Positions 11,671 to 22,949 of a stretch of DNA of 64,000 nucleotides are shown here, piece after piece (position 1 is the first letter of the stretch; the number at the start of each line of letters is the position of its first letter). Source of the DNA: Solen grandis. Its lineage: Eukaryota > Mollusca > Bivalvia > Adapedonta > Solenidae. The notes below the pieces were generated by a model, which worked only from the letters and a program-made list of their open reading frames with translations, did not search any database and was not told the origin of the DNA. Position numbers and translations under genes: made by a program. The DNA is taken from the NCBI GenBank assembly GCA_021229015.1, contig CM037781.1, forward strand, positions 71,260,173 to 71,324,172, given 5' to 3'.

Positions 11671-11913
11671 TTCAACCCTTACCCTCGTAGAGGACACCAT
11701 GAAAAGACCTATGCGAACAGCATAAAACCAGATCAGCCTGCGAGTAACTCGCAGGCTGATCAGGTTTTATGCTGTTCGCTGTTCCACAGTGGTCTGGAAA
11801 TGAGGATATTGTAATTAAATTTGGTATGGTTTAAATGTGGTTTTCTGCAGATCAGGCTTTATGTGGTACCTAATGAGTGCGTCAAAATGAGTCTATATGA
11901 GGGAAAGGGTTAA
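11671..11913 (+). mobile_element. MITE family 1, copy 2
   Basis: A full-length copy. The left end is slightly decayed (TTCAACCCTTACCCTCGTAGAGG) and the right end is ATGAGGGAAAGGG then TTAA. The central palindrome (GCGAACAGCATAAAACC ... GGTTTTATGCTGTTCGC) is intact. An apparent open frame across it is an artefact of the repeat. Confidence 0.9.
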
Positions 11914-12606
11914 GTTATCCATGTTTAGTTCTGTCTACAGACTTGGCCTGCAAACACTCTTGTCAATAACCCTTCGGTGTTTGACACAAACATTTTAGCC
12001 AGGTATCCCGAAGGAACACCTGCTTTGAAATTCTGGAGTCCCATCTGAAAATTTGGAGTCCCTTTCAAGTTTCATGCCTTTCAGACATATGATGGCTATA
12101 TTCATGTATATAACAATTGGTTAAAAAAGTTTTAATTTATCAAAAAGTGTCACTAATTAGAAAGTTTTATGAAGATGGATTACCGAACATTATATATTTT
12201 CAGCAAATGTGGATTTTAAAATTTACTTTTAATTGGAAAAGAAAGTGTCCCATTGGAACACCTGGCATGTCAGTCCAGGAGTCCCTTCCCTATTTTTGGT
12301 GTCCACGGGATCCTGGGACACCATTAGTGTCGACCCCTGCCCTTAACCATTTACATTAACTTACACCCTGGAACACTGTACAGCCATGTCAGATAGAAAG
12401 CAATTAACGCTGAGACCTGGTTTTGCAGGGACTGAGGAAGAGACGTCTCAAAATCCGCTAAAATATCTGCCTGAAAGTTCTCCAATTTTTTTGTTTATCA
12501 AAAAAGATAATGTATATACAATGATAAATAATGTATGGTATTTAGATTTTATTAGAATAATTTTCATTTCTGCTACAAGTATTGTTTTTCATTGCCCTGA
12601 TGAAGC

Positions 12607-12726
12607 AATGAGGATGAGGACTTTATAATTAAATTGGTAAGGTTTAAATGTGGTTTTCTGCAGATCAGGCTTTATGTGGTACCTACTGAGTGCGTCAAAA
12701 TGAGTCTATATGAGGGAAAGGGTTAA
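12607..12726 (+). mobile_element. MITE family 1, copy 3 (right half only)
   Basis: Only the half right of the palindrome is present, from 'gaggatgaggactttataatt' to ATGAGGGAAAGGG-TTAA. The left half and palindrome are missing, suggesting deletion or insertion of an already truncated copy. Confidence 0.85.
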
Positions 12727-13523
12727 AAATGCTCAATTTGGTGAACTTTGCCAATAATTATTCCCATTTGTTGGCTAAGGTCCCTTTCCCAAAATAGGCA
12801 GAAAAAAACCTGCTAGCTATTTTCTAACCCTTATCAGGAGGTTCTGTTCAGGGTTAATTGTTTTTATTAGGGATTTTTTAAGGGCAACCTTGCCAAATTG
12901 TTATTGCTAGCAATATATAATTTCTCCAGAAATAGGACTTAAGGAAGTTCTTGGTGTATCATATTAGCTTTCAGTTTGTATTAAAATCATATGCTCCAAG
13001 ATAAATATAGTATAGATAATGATTTATTATATGTCATATAATATTTGATAAAGAAATGTTGCTTGTTAAAAAAAACATTTTGTTTTTCACAACAGTGTGT
13101 TGTTTTTGATTGTCTATACTACCGGCAATTTCTTTCATGTATTGCACTGTATAACTTGCTAGTAGTTGCATATTGCAGTACACAGAGTATCGGAAGCAAC
13201 CCCTGGCAATACACAGTCCTATTACACGTGTCTCACAGTTTGTGTTTGAACTTGCATTTTATCTTGTATAAAGATGTGGGTTTAACTGTATGATGTACAA
13301 TGTATATATTATTGTCAATATCCATTATAGGGCCTTACAGTTGCATAGAATATAATCATCGCTAGACATCCCCTGGGCCTTACAGTTTCTTTAACCCATT
13401 ACCTTATAAATATAAACACATATTATTCATGTACTTGTGTATGAGTCAATGAAATTTTACTGAACTTAAGATGGTATATATAAATCAATGGATTTTTTTT
13501 GTTATGAGGAATTGTAGAATCTA

Positions 13524-13711
13524 ACCCACACTGTAACAGTTTTGTGTACCTGAAGTGAGCAGAAGAGACCCTGATCAGCTGGCTTCTGGCAGACCCTGAT
13601 CAGCTGGCTCCTGGCAGACCCTGATCAGCTGGCTCCTGGCAGGAGCTGCCTGAGCTGAGTCTGTTTGCCAAGTCATTATAACTCATTTGTTTGAGGTAAA
13701 GGGATAAACCA
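13524..13711 (-). mobile_element. MITE family 2, reverse copy with internal triplication
   Basis: On the minus strand it begins TTATCCCTTTACCTCA and contains 'ttggcaaacag' and 'gatcagggtct', as does the copy at 19435-19640. Three tandem 25-bp units (AGACCCTGATCAGCTGGCTCC plus TGGC) occupy 13566-13640. The outer left boundary is approximate. Confidence 0.55.
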
Positions 13712-13794
13712 TGTCAGACTTGCATGTAATGTCACGCTAGACCATAGAAAACCAGGATCATATTGAAAGCAATTAATTAAAAGTCTTGAGAGAT

Positions 13795-13953
13795 TTAACC
13801 CTTTACTTCAAGTTTATATAGACTCATTTGGACACATTTGCAAACAGAGAATACCCAGGGTAGTCTGCATGGCATTGGAAACTTTGAAGTTCAGTCAATC
13901 AGTATTGACTATTCATTAATTTATTCATGAATATTCATAAGGTAAAGGGTTCA
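13795..13953. mobile_element. MITE family 2 copy
   Basis: It starts TTAACCCTTTACTTCA and ends 'catgaatattcataaggtaaagggttca'. The termini resemble family 1 (TTAACCCTTTCCCTCAT) but the interior differs, so the two families may be mobilised by the same transposase. Confidence 0.6.
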
Positions 13954-14551
13954 GGGTATTGTTACTTCCTTTAATATATCAAAATTGCAGTGGTATAGTG
14001 TACATGACAGTGGATTTGAAGGTAAAACAGTCAATTCATACAACAATGGATAAGGAAATTTACCTTAATGTCATTCAATTTCTGTCATGTTTTTAGCCAC
14101 TTTACATGTATTTCAAATCTGGCAAAATACTGCATAAAAGGAATCCAGAAAAGGCCTCTGTGAAATCAAGCTCTATATACATGTAGTACATGATAATTTA
14201 GAGTCCTAGACTCCTTATTTTGGAAAAGGACGAATGTTTTGCTGGATACTTCTTATATGACTACATTGTAAGAGGACTCCCAACTTTTCTGAAAATCTTT
14301 GTCAAGGACTCCAGTTTTTAAAAGCTTAAATTAGAAGCTCGCAACAGGAGTATAGTGAAGAACATAAAACCCTCTTGATGATCTGGTTTCATATTTTGTC
14401 ATGTTGGTCATAAGGCACATAAGGCATTACCACAACATTGCAGATATATTTAAAAATATGTCTACTGGACACAGATGCCACTACCTTGCAGCATTTGCAC
14501 AGAGTCCTGATCAGGTGCCATAACTCAGTGCTAAGACTCAAACTGAAACCT

Positions 14552-14571
14552 CCCCCCCCCCCCCCCCCCCC
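14552..14571 (+). repeat. Poly(C) tract, 20 bases
   Basis: An uninterrupted run of 20 C in PKN intron 1. A matching run of 20 G lies at 22219-22238 on the same strand. Short poly-Gly and poly-Pro frames across the tract are not genes. Confidence 0.95.
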
Positions 14572-15229
14572 ACCCCTGTGCACAACTTCCCATGGTGGGG
14601 AACATTCCTGCAATGGTTCTAGCTCGTAGACATATGTGCGACAAGGTACAGGTATAAAAGGACAGACAATGGCAAATCTATATTGCCTTCTACTTCAAAA
14701 GTGTCAGAAGAAAATCCTTTCAGTCCTAGCTCAAGACAAAAGTAGATACATCACTGCTTTAGAAAGCTGTACTTTATGCTACCCTCAGATTGTTTACATA
14801 GCTGAGTGATAATTACTCTACCAATAATTTTTACAGTGAAGATGAAAAGGGATTTTTCCCTTGTCTTATATCAGCTATATAATTGTTTTCACAGCAATTC
14901 ATGCCGGTATTTGTGCTGGTTAACACTCCAGGGTTAAAGAACTCATGTAATTACCAGATCAGCAGTTAAATGTACTCAGTGTATGTATTAGTTAATGTAG
15001 CCCATCTGAGCACTTGTGTCCAGTTTTAGGAATAGATGTTGTCCGGAACTCGGCAAATGTGGGTTTTTCCCATCTAATCCGGGAGTACAAACAAACTTTT
15101 ACCATTAAAGCTTCACCACCATTCACAATAAAGTTTGTGCAATACATGTACCACAAAGTTGTAACTGTAAAAGTTTGCTTTTACCCCCGGATAAGCTGGG
15201 AAATTCCCAAATATTCTTAATCTGGAGTA

Positions 15230-15500
15230 AGTCTATAGAGGCCAGTCTTTGTCAGATCTGTCAACATTTGGATTCTGAAGTTTTTTGGGTCGGTTTGAAA
15301 TAGGATCATGAAGGAGGAAGAAATAGGTCACTATGGAAAATCATAGAGAAAAAATTGAACAATCCAGAGGGTACAATATAGGCCCTTTCTCCATGGAACT
15401 TGGTCAAAATGTTTATCTGCACAAGGTCTCAAACAAGATTGAAATGTGTCAATCAGGAGGGAGCATTAAGGGTCACTAGGAAAAATCTTGCAAGAGGCTA
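15230..15500 (+). repeat. Dispersed 'aggtcactagg' repeat
   Basis: The phrases 'ggtcaaaatgtttatctgc', 'gggtcactaggaaaaatctt' and 'gaggccagtct' recur at 19866-20020 as 'agtcagaatgtttgtct' and 'aggtcactaggtcaaatctt'. It resembles a long-unit non-coding repeat that is often tandem in bivalve genomes. It is not coding. Confidence 0.6.
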
Positions 15501-16325
15501 CATTGCTTTGCCTTACGTTTATAAAACCTGGTTAGATTGTTTGCATACAAGCAATCTCAGACAAATTCAAAACAGAGTCATGTGGAGTCAAAACTCTGGT
15601 CACCTTGGCATATACCGGTATATAAGTCTTCAGATACTCAAGACATCATTTTTTGCCTAATGTTCATGGCAGTATATTTGTCACAATTTATCAGATTGGC
15701 TTTAAAAGTATAATTAATCTTTGTGAACAAATGCTTTAGGATCATTGTATTGACAGGAAGTGATACTCAGGCCAATGATATGGAAGCCATCTTGGGACTT
15801 GATTCCGAGTTTATTATCCACATTTTTTTTTTTTTTTTTCTTCCTAAATGTGCAAAGTGGGAAATACTTAATTCAGATTTTGAAATATGACAAATTTTAA
15901 ACATATAATACATAATTTATTTGCATTTCAAATTCTGAAGTATTATTTCTTTACTGATCAATGTAAGTTTAGGGTATCCAGTAAAATCTAACTAAACATG
16001 AAATTTGATTCTATGATAGGGACCTTTTAACAGTAGGAAAACTACAAACTAGACTTCATCTAGAATGTCATTATATTAAGGGATTATCACTGTTAGTATT
16101 TATAGCTATTCAGCTCCTATAATTATATCCTTGCTACACAGATCTATAATGGTGGGTATATAGGAATCAGACTTTTAATGTATCTCACACCTCGTCCAGT
16201 CCTACAATCCACCATACAGACATGGGGGGATGCAGGGGTATTGTTCACCACTTGTGATAGCTCTAGTTTACAAAGAGTATAAAAACATCCCTTCCCCTTT
16301 CAAACAGTAGAACAGGCAGATTGCT

Positions 16326-16567
16326 TTAACCCTTTCCCTCATAGAGGATACCATGAAAAGACCTATGCGAACAGCATAAAACCAGATCAGCCTGCGAGTA
16401 ACTCGCAGGCTGATCAGGTTTTATGCTGTTCGCTGCTCCTCAGTGGTCTGGAAATGAGGACGTTATAATTAAATTTGGTAAGGTTTAACTGTGGTTTTCT
16501 ACAAATCAGGCTTTATGTGGTACCTATTGAGTGTGTCAAAATGAGTCTATATGAGGGAAAGGGTTAA
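16326..16567 (+). mobile_element. MITE family 1, copy 4 (complete reference copy)
   Basis: A complete 242-bp copy with TTAA at both ends (16326-16329, 16564-16567). The termini are inverted: CCCTTTCCCTCATAGAG on the left against CCCTTTCCCTCATATAG on the inverted right end. Inside is a near-perfect inverted repeat of about 33 bp per arm meeting almost without a loop (GCGAACAGCATAAAACC ... CTGCGAGT/ACTCGCAG ...). TTAA target sites and a CCC terminus are typical of the piggyBac superfamily, so this is probably a non-autonomous piggyBac-like MITE. No transposase source was found in the window. Confidence 0.92.
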
Positions 16568-16866
16568 TAAGCGATCTTAAGGGGAGGGGGAGAAGGAAAA
16601 CAAATTGAAGGACTGAATCAACTGGATGATTTCTAGTGTAGTCATTATTTGGCAGTTTTAACTTGGTTTCTGGTGGAAAAATGGTGAGGGAGGTCAGTGT
16701 GTGTCTGTTTTTTTCTTTGCCTGGACTGGAACTTGCTTAAATAATTAAATAAATTTGGTACAGTTGTTATGCATAGTTATAAAAATTATGTGCAGGCCAG
16801 TTGGATAAACAGGAAATATGGAGAAATCTGCATGAACTGAAAAGTAATTTTTAGGTGTGAGATATC

Positions 16867-16975
16867 ATGCCACATGTCTACGGCATGATATTGCATGTAT
16901 CTGTCTCAAGTAGATATCCAAATAGTCCAAATGACTGAAATACTGTTGGCTGGACATTAAACCCAACAAACAAAC
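16867..16975 (+). repeat. Dispersed SINE-like repeat
   Basis: This is the same family as 8680-8814: 'tgccacatgtctacggcatg', 'tctgtctcaagtagatatcc', 'caaatgactgaaatactgtt'. A G-run follows at 16986-16995. Confidence 0.65.
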
Positions 16976-17953
16976 ATCTATGAAGAGGGGGGGGGGAATC
17001 CCTGTGGTTAATGAAATAAAGATATCTGGACAGTCACTCATACACCCTGCTCATACTTTTGACGGGAAGCATTATCGGCTTACATATTCATGCTGTCTTT
17101 TTCTTTGTCCCGTTTGCCTTTAGTATACAATACTAAAATTATTTTCTTTTGTCATTAGTTCTGTTAAAAATGAAACGAGAAGATTGAATGGTATTTATAA
17201 TCAGATTATGTGGCAGTCATCAAATTCATTGTTTGAATAAGGGCTCATCACAGTATAGGTCCTTTATAATGTACTTTAATATAACGCATGCAAATCTATT
17301 TATAGTAACCCAACAATGGTCCAAATTGTTATTCTGTGATTGGCTTAGTTGACTTAACCTTTACCTCATGAATTTTCATGAACTTATCTTTGAGATGATG
17401 AATTGTTAATATTCTGAGTTTCTGATCTTCAAATGTTACATATTAAACACCAAAGGATAAACAATGATTTTTTACTTTGCCACGCAGACTGCATTTACAA
17501 TTATATAGAATCTGGGCTACAATATTGTGAGAAAACAGAGAAGACAGGGTCTGCTGTGTTTGCCATGGCATCCAACATGTCCATATGAGGTGATATTTAT
17601 ATAATATGCAGTGCTCTATGGACACCTTTAGAGGCGCAACATATTTGGCAAGGGAGAAAATTGAGGAAGTGTTATTTGAAGCATCCAGTGATTTTGTGTA
17701 GGTAGATAAACATATAAATGAGCATTTTGAAAAGACTCAGCATGCTGTCAACAACTCCTACACATGCACCATTTTTAGCTCGTCTGTTTCAAAGAAAAAG
17801 TCAAGCCACCCTGGGTGGTCGTTGTCATCGTGCAAAAACTTTAAATGTAGTCCATTACTCAGACGCTTGTTACAAATGAATGATGGCATCCACATGTGGT
17901 GCACTTGTGGACTGTATTATAAGATTAAAATTTGATTACAGTATGGGTCATTT

Positions 17954-18169
17954 TTAACCCTTTCCCTCATAGAGGAAACCATGAAAAGACCTATGCGAAC
18001 AGCATAAAACCAGATCAACCTGCGAGTAACTCGCAGGCTGATCAGGTTTTATGCTGTTCGCTGCTCCTCAGTGGTCTGGAAATGAGGATTTTGTAATTAA
18101 ATTTGGTAAGGTTTAAGGGTTTATGTGGTACCTATGAGGCGTCAAAAGGTTTATGAGGGAAAGGGTTAA
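17954..18169 (+). mobile_element. MITE family 1, copy 5 (internally deleted)
   Basis: Both TTAA ends and the central palindrome are present, but the right arm is shortened: the 'aactgtggttttctgcagatcagg' segment and part of the sub-terminal sequence are missing. The length is 216 bp instead of about 242. Confidence 0.9.
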
Positions 18170-18419
18170 AATGGTTCAGCTTATTCTGTGAAACGATCAA
18201 GTGCATTTTCTCATTGTTCGTCGTGGACCCCAAATATAGCATCTGAACTTTATATAAATAGTGTGGATCACACAGTATGACATGGTCATCAAATTGTTTG
18301 GCTATTGATAGGAAGTTATCACTTACCATTGTGTTAAAAGGTTCACGAACTAGGTTAAGTTCAGTAGTCTGTTAGCTGTCAGACTTCTATTTCAGCTATG
18401 AAATGTCCTATGCAAGTAA

Positions 18420-18566
18420 ACCTCTCAGGAGCTGTCTGACCAGGGTTTTCTCAGTGTGCCTATTCTATTTTATAGCTCAGATTCTACTGCAGCAAAGAAA
18501 ATTCTGTTGTTTCCTATACCATTTAAATCATCAAGTCAAAAATCTGAATATTCATTAGGTAAAAGG
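18420..18566 (+). mobile_element. MITE family 2 fragment
   Basis: Decayed similarity to 19435-19640: 'ctgaccagggttttctc', 'ttatagctcagattctac', 'gcaaagaaaattctgttg', 'aatattcattaggtaaaaggtta'. The ends are not clean. Confidence 0.45.
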
Positions 18567-18708
18567 TTATGTAGTGCTGACATAGAGCCTGATCTGACTG
18601 CAAGAATCTTACAAACCAATCTAGTAATATATGGTTCATGAAATGTCTGTAGGTGCAGAACAGCATGCTTCAGAGTGTTGTTATTTAAATTAGACAAAGC
18701 AAATTAGG

Positions 18709-18922
18709 TTAACCAATTCCCTCATATAGACTCATTTTGACGCACTCAATAGGTACCACATAAAGCCTGATCTGCAGAAAACCACAGTTAAACCTTACCA
18801 AATTTAATTACAAAACCTCATTTCCAGACCACTGAGGAGCAGCGAACAGCATAAAACCTGATCTGGTTGTATGCTGTTCGCATAGGTCTTTTCATGGTGT
18901 CCTCTATGAGGGAAAGGGTTAA
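18709..18922 (-). mobile_element. MITE family 1, copy 6 (palindrome core lost)
   Basis: A reverse-orientation copy with TTAA at both ends. Compared with 22708-22949 it lacks exactly the centre of the hairpin: the sequence passes straight from 'aaacctgatc' to 'tggttgtatgctg', a loss of about 27 bp between two GATC repeats. Confidence 0.9.
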
Positions 18923-19434
18923 GTGGGTTAGCCTGGTGCAAAATTGAGTGTGTTGTTGTGGTAACAACAGATGATCTTGATCAGACTCAAAAAATAAGCA
19001 GGTTCCATGTTGATCAGGTTTTACTTGGTGCACACTGTCATCATTGAACATGGGTACAGTTTATAAATGATGTATTTATTATGACAAAAAAAGTCATTTG
19101 AATTTAACAATCCAAGTGCTCTGCAGACCCGTTTGACCAGGCTTTCTTCATATTTGGCTTTTCAATAGAAAACAAAAGAGAGAGAATAAACACAAGTAGC
19201 AACAGTCCTGTTTGTAATGAAATATTATCATTTCTTGTAATATAGGGTCATTTCACTACAGGAGAGGTGGCCGATAGTTAATGTCCTCCTAACAAAACCC
19301 ATACGTCTGTGTTGTACTAACTGATAATATTTCCTGGATGTGTTAACAATGGTTTATCCCCCACCCTCCTCTTGAGAATAATAATTATTGTCATTAGTAG
19401 AAATCATGAATATGACCTTGTTTACAGGCACATT

Positions 19435-19640
19435 TTAACACTTTGGCAAACAGGGCAGATTCATCTGTCTGATCAGGGTCTCCCCTGTCTGCTCCAACAG
19501 TAGAGTAGCTCAGTTTCTACGTAGTCTGTGTGGCAAAGAAAAATGTATTATTTCATGTTTCATTTAGAGTTCAGTAAATTAATATTCATCAAGCAATAAA
19601 TTTAAATATAAACATGAATATTCATGAGGTAAAGGGTTAA
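19435..19640 (+). mobile_element. MITE family 2, full copy
   Basis: About 206 bp between TTAA sites (19435-19438 and 19637-19640). The right end is 'atgaatattcatgaggtaaagggttaa'; the left end (TTAACACTTTGGCAAACAG) is diverged. The interior has 'gatcagggtctcc'. It is probably a piggyBac-like non-autonomous element related to family 1 by its ends only. Confidence 0.6.
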
Positions 19641-19865
19641 GGAACTGGAACCTGGGGCAATTTTATTAAAATTCCAGGATTACGAAGCTTATATTCCAGC
19701 TAATTGTGATCTTAACAATTAATTATGCATAACCCTTTTCCTCCTAGTTTAGGCATTTTCGACTAATGAAAATTGTTAAAATATTCACTATCTTGTGCCG
19801 TCATCCCTGAGTAGGTCAGAAGTGAGGATAGACAGCTACACTGAAAAAAAAAGAAGAAGAAGAAA

Positions 19866-20020
19866 ACACACTAGAGGCCATATATTTTTTGCCCAGTCTT
19901 CATGAACCATAGTCAGAATGTTTGTCTACAAATTTAGACAAATTTTTTAATCTGGATCATTTGGTTTCAGAAACTAGGTCACTAGGTCAAATCTTAGCAA
20001 AACCCTGTAAACACTTTATT
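19866..20020 (+). repeat. Dispersed 'aggtcactagg' repeat
   Basis: It includes 'agtcttcatgaaccatagtc', 'agaatgtttgtct' and 'aaactaggtcactaggtc', the family also seen at 15230-15500. Non-coding. Confidence 0.65.
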
Positions 20021-20363
20021 ATATGATAGGATGTTTGTCTTTGTTTAAACATATTGAATTGTTTATTCCAGAGCAGATGGTTCTCAAAAGTATTTGAGAT
20101 TGTCTGTAAAGGAAGTCGTACAAAAGTGAGCAATATTGTATATAAAACAGTAAATGTCTAAGAAAAAGTCAACCTGGTCAAACAAGTGTGACATCATGCA
20201 GGACTTGAGATCGCATACCCCTTCATAGTAAGCTATAGGATTGATGGGACCCCCTACGTTAGCCTGGTCTGTTATGACTAAAAATCATAAAGTGCATTTA
20301 ACTGTACTATCTGAGTATCAGCTCTAGGGACAGGATTTTTTTCGCCCCCAATAATATGGCCTC

Positions 20364-20604
20364 TTAACCCTTTCCCTCATAGAGGAAACCATGAAAATAC
20401 CTATGCGAACAACATAAAACCAGATCAGCCTGCGAGTAACTTGCAGGCTGATCAGGTTTTATGCTGTTCGCTGCTCCTCAGTGGTCTGGAAATGAGGATT
20501 TTGTAATTAAATTTGGTAAGGTTTAACTGTGGTTTCTGCAGATCAGGCTTTATGTGATACCTATTGAGTGCGTCAAAATGAGTCTATATGAGGGAAAGGG
20601 TTAA
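20364..20604 (+). mobile_element. MITE family 1, copy 7
   Basis: A near-complete copy with TTAA at 20364-20367 and 20601-20604. The palindrome carries one change (gcgagtaacttgc), and 'aacaacataaaacc' replaces 'aacagcataaaacc'. Confidence 0.92.
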
Positions 20605-21581
20605 TTAAATCAGTCGCCACGGCCCACTGACCATTGTAATTGTAGTAGTTCTGGTACAGTTGGTTTACCTACATGGTGTATCCACTCTCCGCAGGGTGTA
20701 GCTGTCTATAACACAGGCTTTATTGGGACCCATTCACTATATAATTAACCTGTACAGTGTACACCCACTGATAGGGCTGTTTGAGTCGTGGTGCTATGAC
20801 ATGGAGAGATAAAGTGACAAGAAAGGGATTATATAAGATACTGCTCTGATTTGAGTGTTTTATTGTGGTATTGTTAGCAAACATGAAGGATGGTATTCTT
20901 CAGAATTATCAGAAGGTATGATGTGTTTATCTGCAGTAGCATACTGCACTTAACATTTGTATGATGACTTTGTTTATAAATATGATTTGGCCACATTAAC
21001 TGTAGATCTTGATGTCTTTGTGCTATTTGTCTGCTTCTGTCTCCCTCTGTCCATCTATCTCAGTTTGTCATTCTCTCACTCTCTCTCTGCATGTCTTTCT
21101 TTCTCTGGTGCGGACTCTTCCTGTCATGGTTTCTTTCCATATCTCAGTCTTTCACTCTAACACAAATGTATCAGCTTGTAATGTTTGTGATAATATATCA
21201 CTTAAGATATTCAGTTTCTACTGACAATGGAGTGATTTGACTTACTTTGGCCATTTATAGATTAGATTCATGTTTGAGAGTTACTTATATATAAATGCAG
21301 AAAATTGGCCACTCTTTGAAGAGTGTCAAACACATGTTCCCCACCACAAAGGCAAAAAAAAAATCTGTTTCTGGGAATGGTCTTGAAAATGTTACAGATT
21401 TTACTGACAGTTTCATAGATCTTTGTTGAAATATGGTCGAAAAAATATATGCATGAAATAATAAAGCTACAATTGTGGGGTTTGTGGTTCAAGTCACACT
21501 GGAAACAGATTTTTTTTTTTCGTCCTAAGTGGCCTAGTTACAAGTTTTAATTGTTAATGTTTTGTTGCTTTCTGTGTACAG

Positions 21582-21843
21582 GGAGGTGCCCTGCCGACCT
21601 CAGACTACTCAAAGACGGATATAGAGGAGGCACGGGAGGCCGTAAAAAAGGAGATTCGGAAGGAGATGAAGATTAAAGAGGGGGCAGAGAAGCTGCGCGA
21701 GGCAACCTCGGATAAGAAGAGCCTGGCACATGTACAGACGATTGTGAAGAAGGCCAACAACCGGTTGCAAGAGCTTCAACAGGAACTGAACGAGATCAAC
21801 ACATTTCTGCTGGTCACAGACAGTTCTACTGACATCATTGATG
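21582..21843 (+). CDS. PKN: Protein kinase N exon encoding HR1a repeat
   Basis: PKN is an AGC-family Ser/Thr kinase activated by Rho GTPases, which bind its N-terminal HR1 coiled-coil repeats. The exon reads GGALPTSDYSKTDIEEAREA, then KKEIRKEMKIKEGAEKLREA, TSDKKSLAHVQ, VKKANNRLQELQQELNEIN and LVTDSSTDIID. The IRKE-x-KIKEGAE-x-LR block and the following TxDKKSLA and long heptad helix are characteristic of the first HR1 domain of PKN1/2. The exon is bounded by TCTGTGTACAG and by GATG|GTGAGT at 21844. It starts in phase 0 and ends after the first base of a codon. HR1b, HR1c, C2 and kinase exons should follow but none was recognised up to 64000. Confidence 0.93.
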
Positions 21844-22218
21844 GTGAGTGTTGTTTGTCTTTTTTACACTAGGAATTGAGCAAGGTCACTTGGATGGCAT
21901 TCCACATTATGTTACAGCCAGGCTATGGCATGAAATCAGGAAGATGGCAGGATATTTTCAGACTTGGCCTATTAGTGTTGCTTCTGTAAGTTGTTGGAAA
22001 CTCTACAGATTGGATGTTATGTCATCATCATGTGATTGTGAGATGATTATTCTCAACAGAAAAAATCAGAAATGGTTGAAATTGAAGATTTGAGACAAAC
22101 ATCCCTTTGGGCTTAATATTCCTAGAATTTGAAGGGGTCAACAGAAATTAAGTGCTCCCCCTAAAAATGATAGGAACCAAAATTTGAATATAGCAGTTTT
22201 CTTAGAGTGTGTGTGTGT

Positions 22219-22238
22219 GGGGGGGGGGGGGGGGGGGG
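22219..22238 (+). repeat. Poly(G) tract, 20 bases
   Basis: A (GT)n stretch (about 22206-22218) runs into 20 uninterrupted G. It is the complement of the 20-C tract at 14552-14571 on the same pre-mRNA strand. Confidence 0.95.
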
Positions 22239-22254
22239 TCGATGGGAAAGGGGT

Positions 22255-22395
22255 CTTAATTGCATAAACACTATTCTCTGGAGTTTGGAAAAAGAAAAAG
22301 AAATTCTGGGGTAAACAGCAATTTTAGGGATCCTATGAATTTTAAGGAGATTTCAGTGGGGAAGGCACTTGATAACAAGGTAAAAAATGCCCTGA
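22255..22395. repeat. Dispersed repeat copy
   Basis: Shares 'ctggagtttgg', 'ctggggtaaacagca' and 'aaggtaaaaaatgcc' with 2995-3140. Non-coding, class unknown. Confidence 0.5.
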
Positions 22396-22707
22396 TTTAT
22401 TAGATGATGTTACCCATATATCATTTGGTAATACAAATGTAAAATTATCACTTTTGAAATTCTATAATAGAAAATAATATTATAAAAACAGCAACAACAA
22501 AAAGCTTTTTAGTTGTTTTGCTAGAAATTTTGACAAGCTATTATGGATCATTTTCAGTGAAATTGAAATATGCCTGGCTTGTTTCTTATTGGCCTTATTG
22601 GGAATTTGGCTAAGAGTTGACCATCTAACTTCATCAGTCTCACAATGACAAACTGTCAAGATACAATTTATAATTCACAAGTCATGATATTAACATTATC
22701 TGCCATT

Positions 22708-22949
22708 TTAACCCTTTCCCTCATATAGACTCATTTTGACGCACTTTATAGGTACCACATAAAGCCTGATCTGCAGAAAACCACAGTTAAACCTTACCAA
22801 ATTTAATTACAAAATCCTCATTTCCAGAGCACTGAGGAGCAGCGAACAGCATAAAACCTGATCAGCCTGCGAGTTACTCGCAGGCTGATCTGGTTTTATG
22901 TTGTTCGCATAGGTCTTTTCATGGTTTCCTCTATGAGGGAAAGGGTTAA
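22708..22949 (-). mobile_element. MITE family 1, copy 8
   Basis: A complete reverse copy, TTAA at 22708-22711 and 22946-22949, with an intact palindrome (CCTGCGAGT/TACTCGCAGG). It lies downstream of the HR1 exon. Confidence 0.92.

Larger units (their letters stand above)
7200..21581 (+). other. PKN intron 1 (14.4 kb)
   Basis: The intron begins GTGGGA and ends TCTGTGTACAG. Apart from the repeats listed separately it shows no convincing exon. The small open frames inside it fall mostly on repeats, for example the one over 11620-11814 which is largely MITE sequence. It contains a run of 20 C at 14552-14571, a CT-rich tract at 21040-21150 and many AT-rich stretches. Confidence 0.6.

Noticed and set aside
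11620..11814. 64-codon open frame
   Set aside because: It lies mostly on MITE family 1 sequence; the same residues recur on another copy at 25980-26177.
14389..14629. Poly-Gly and poly-Pro small proteins
   Set aside because: Products of translating the 20-C tract on either strand.
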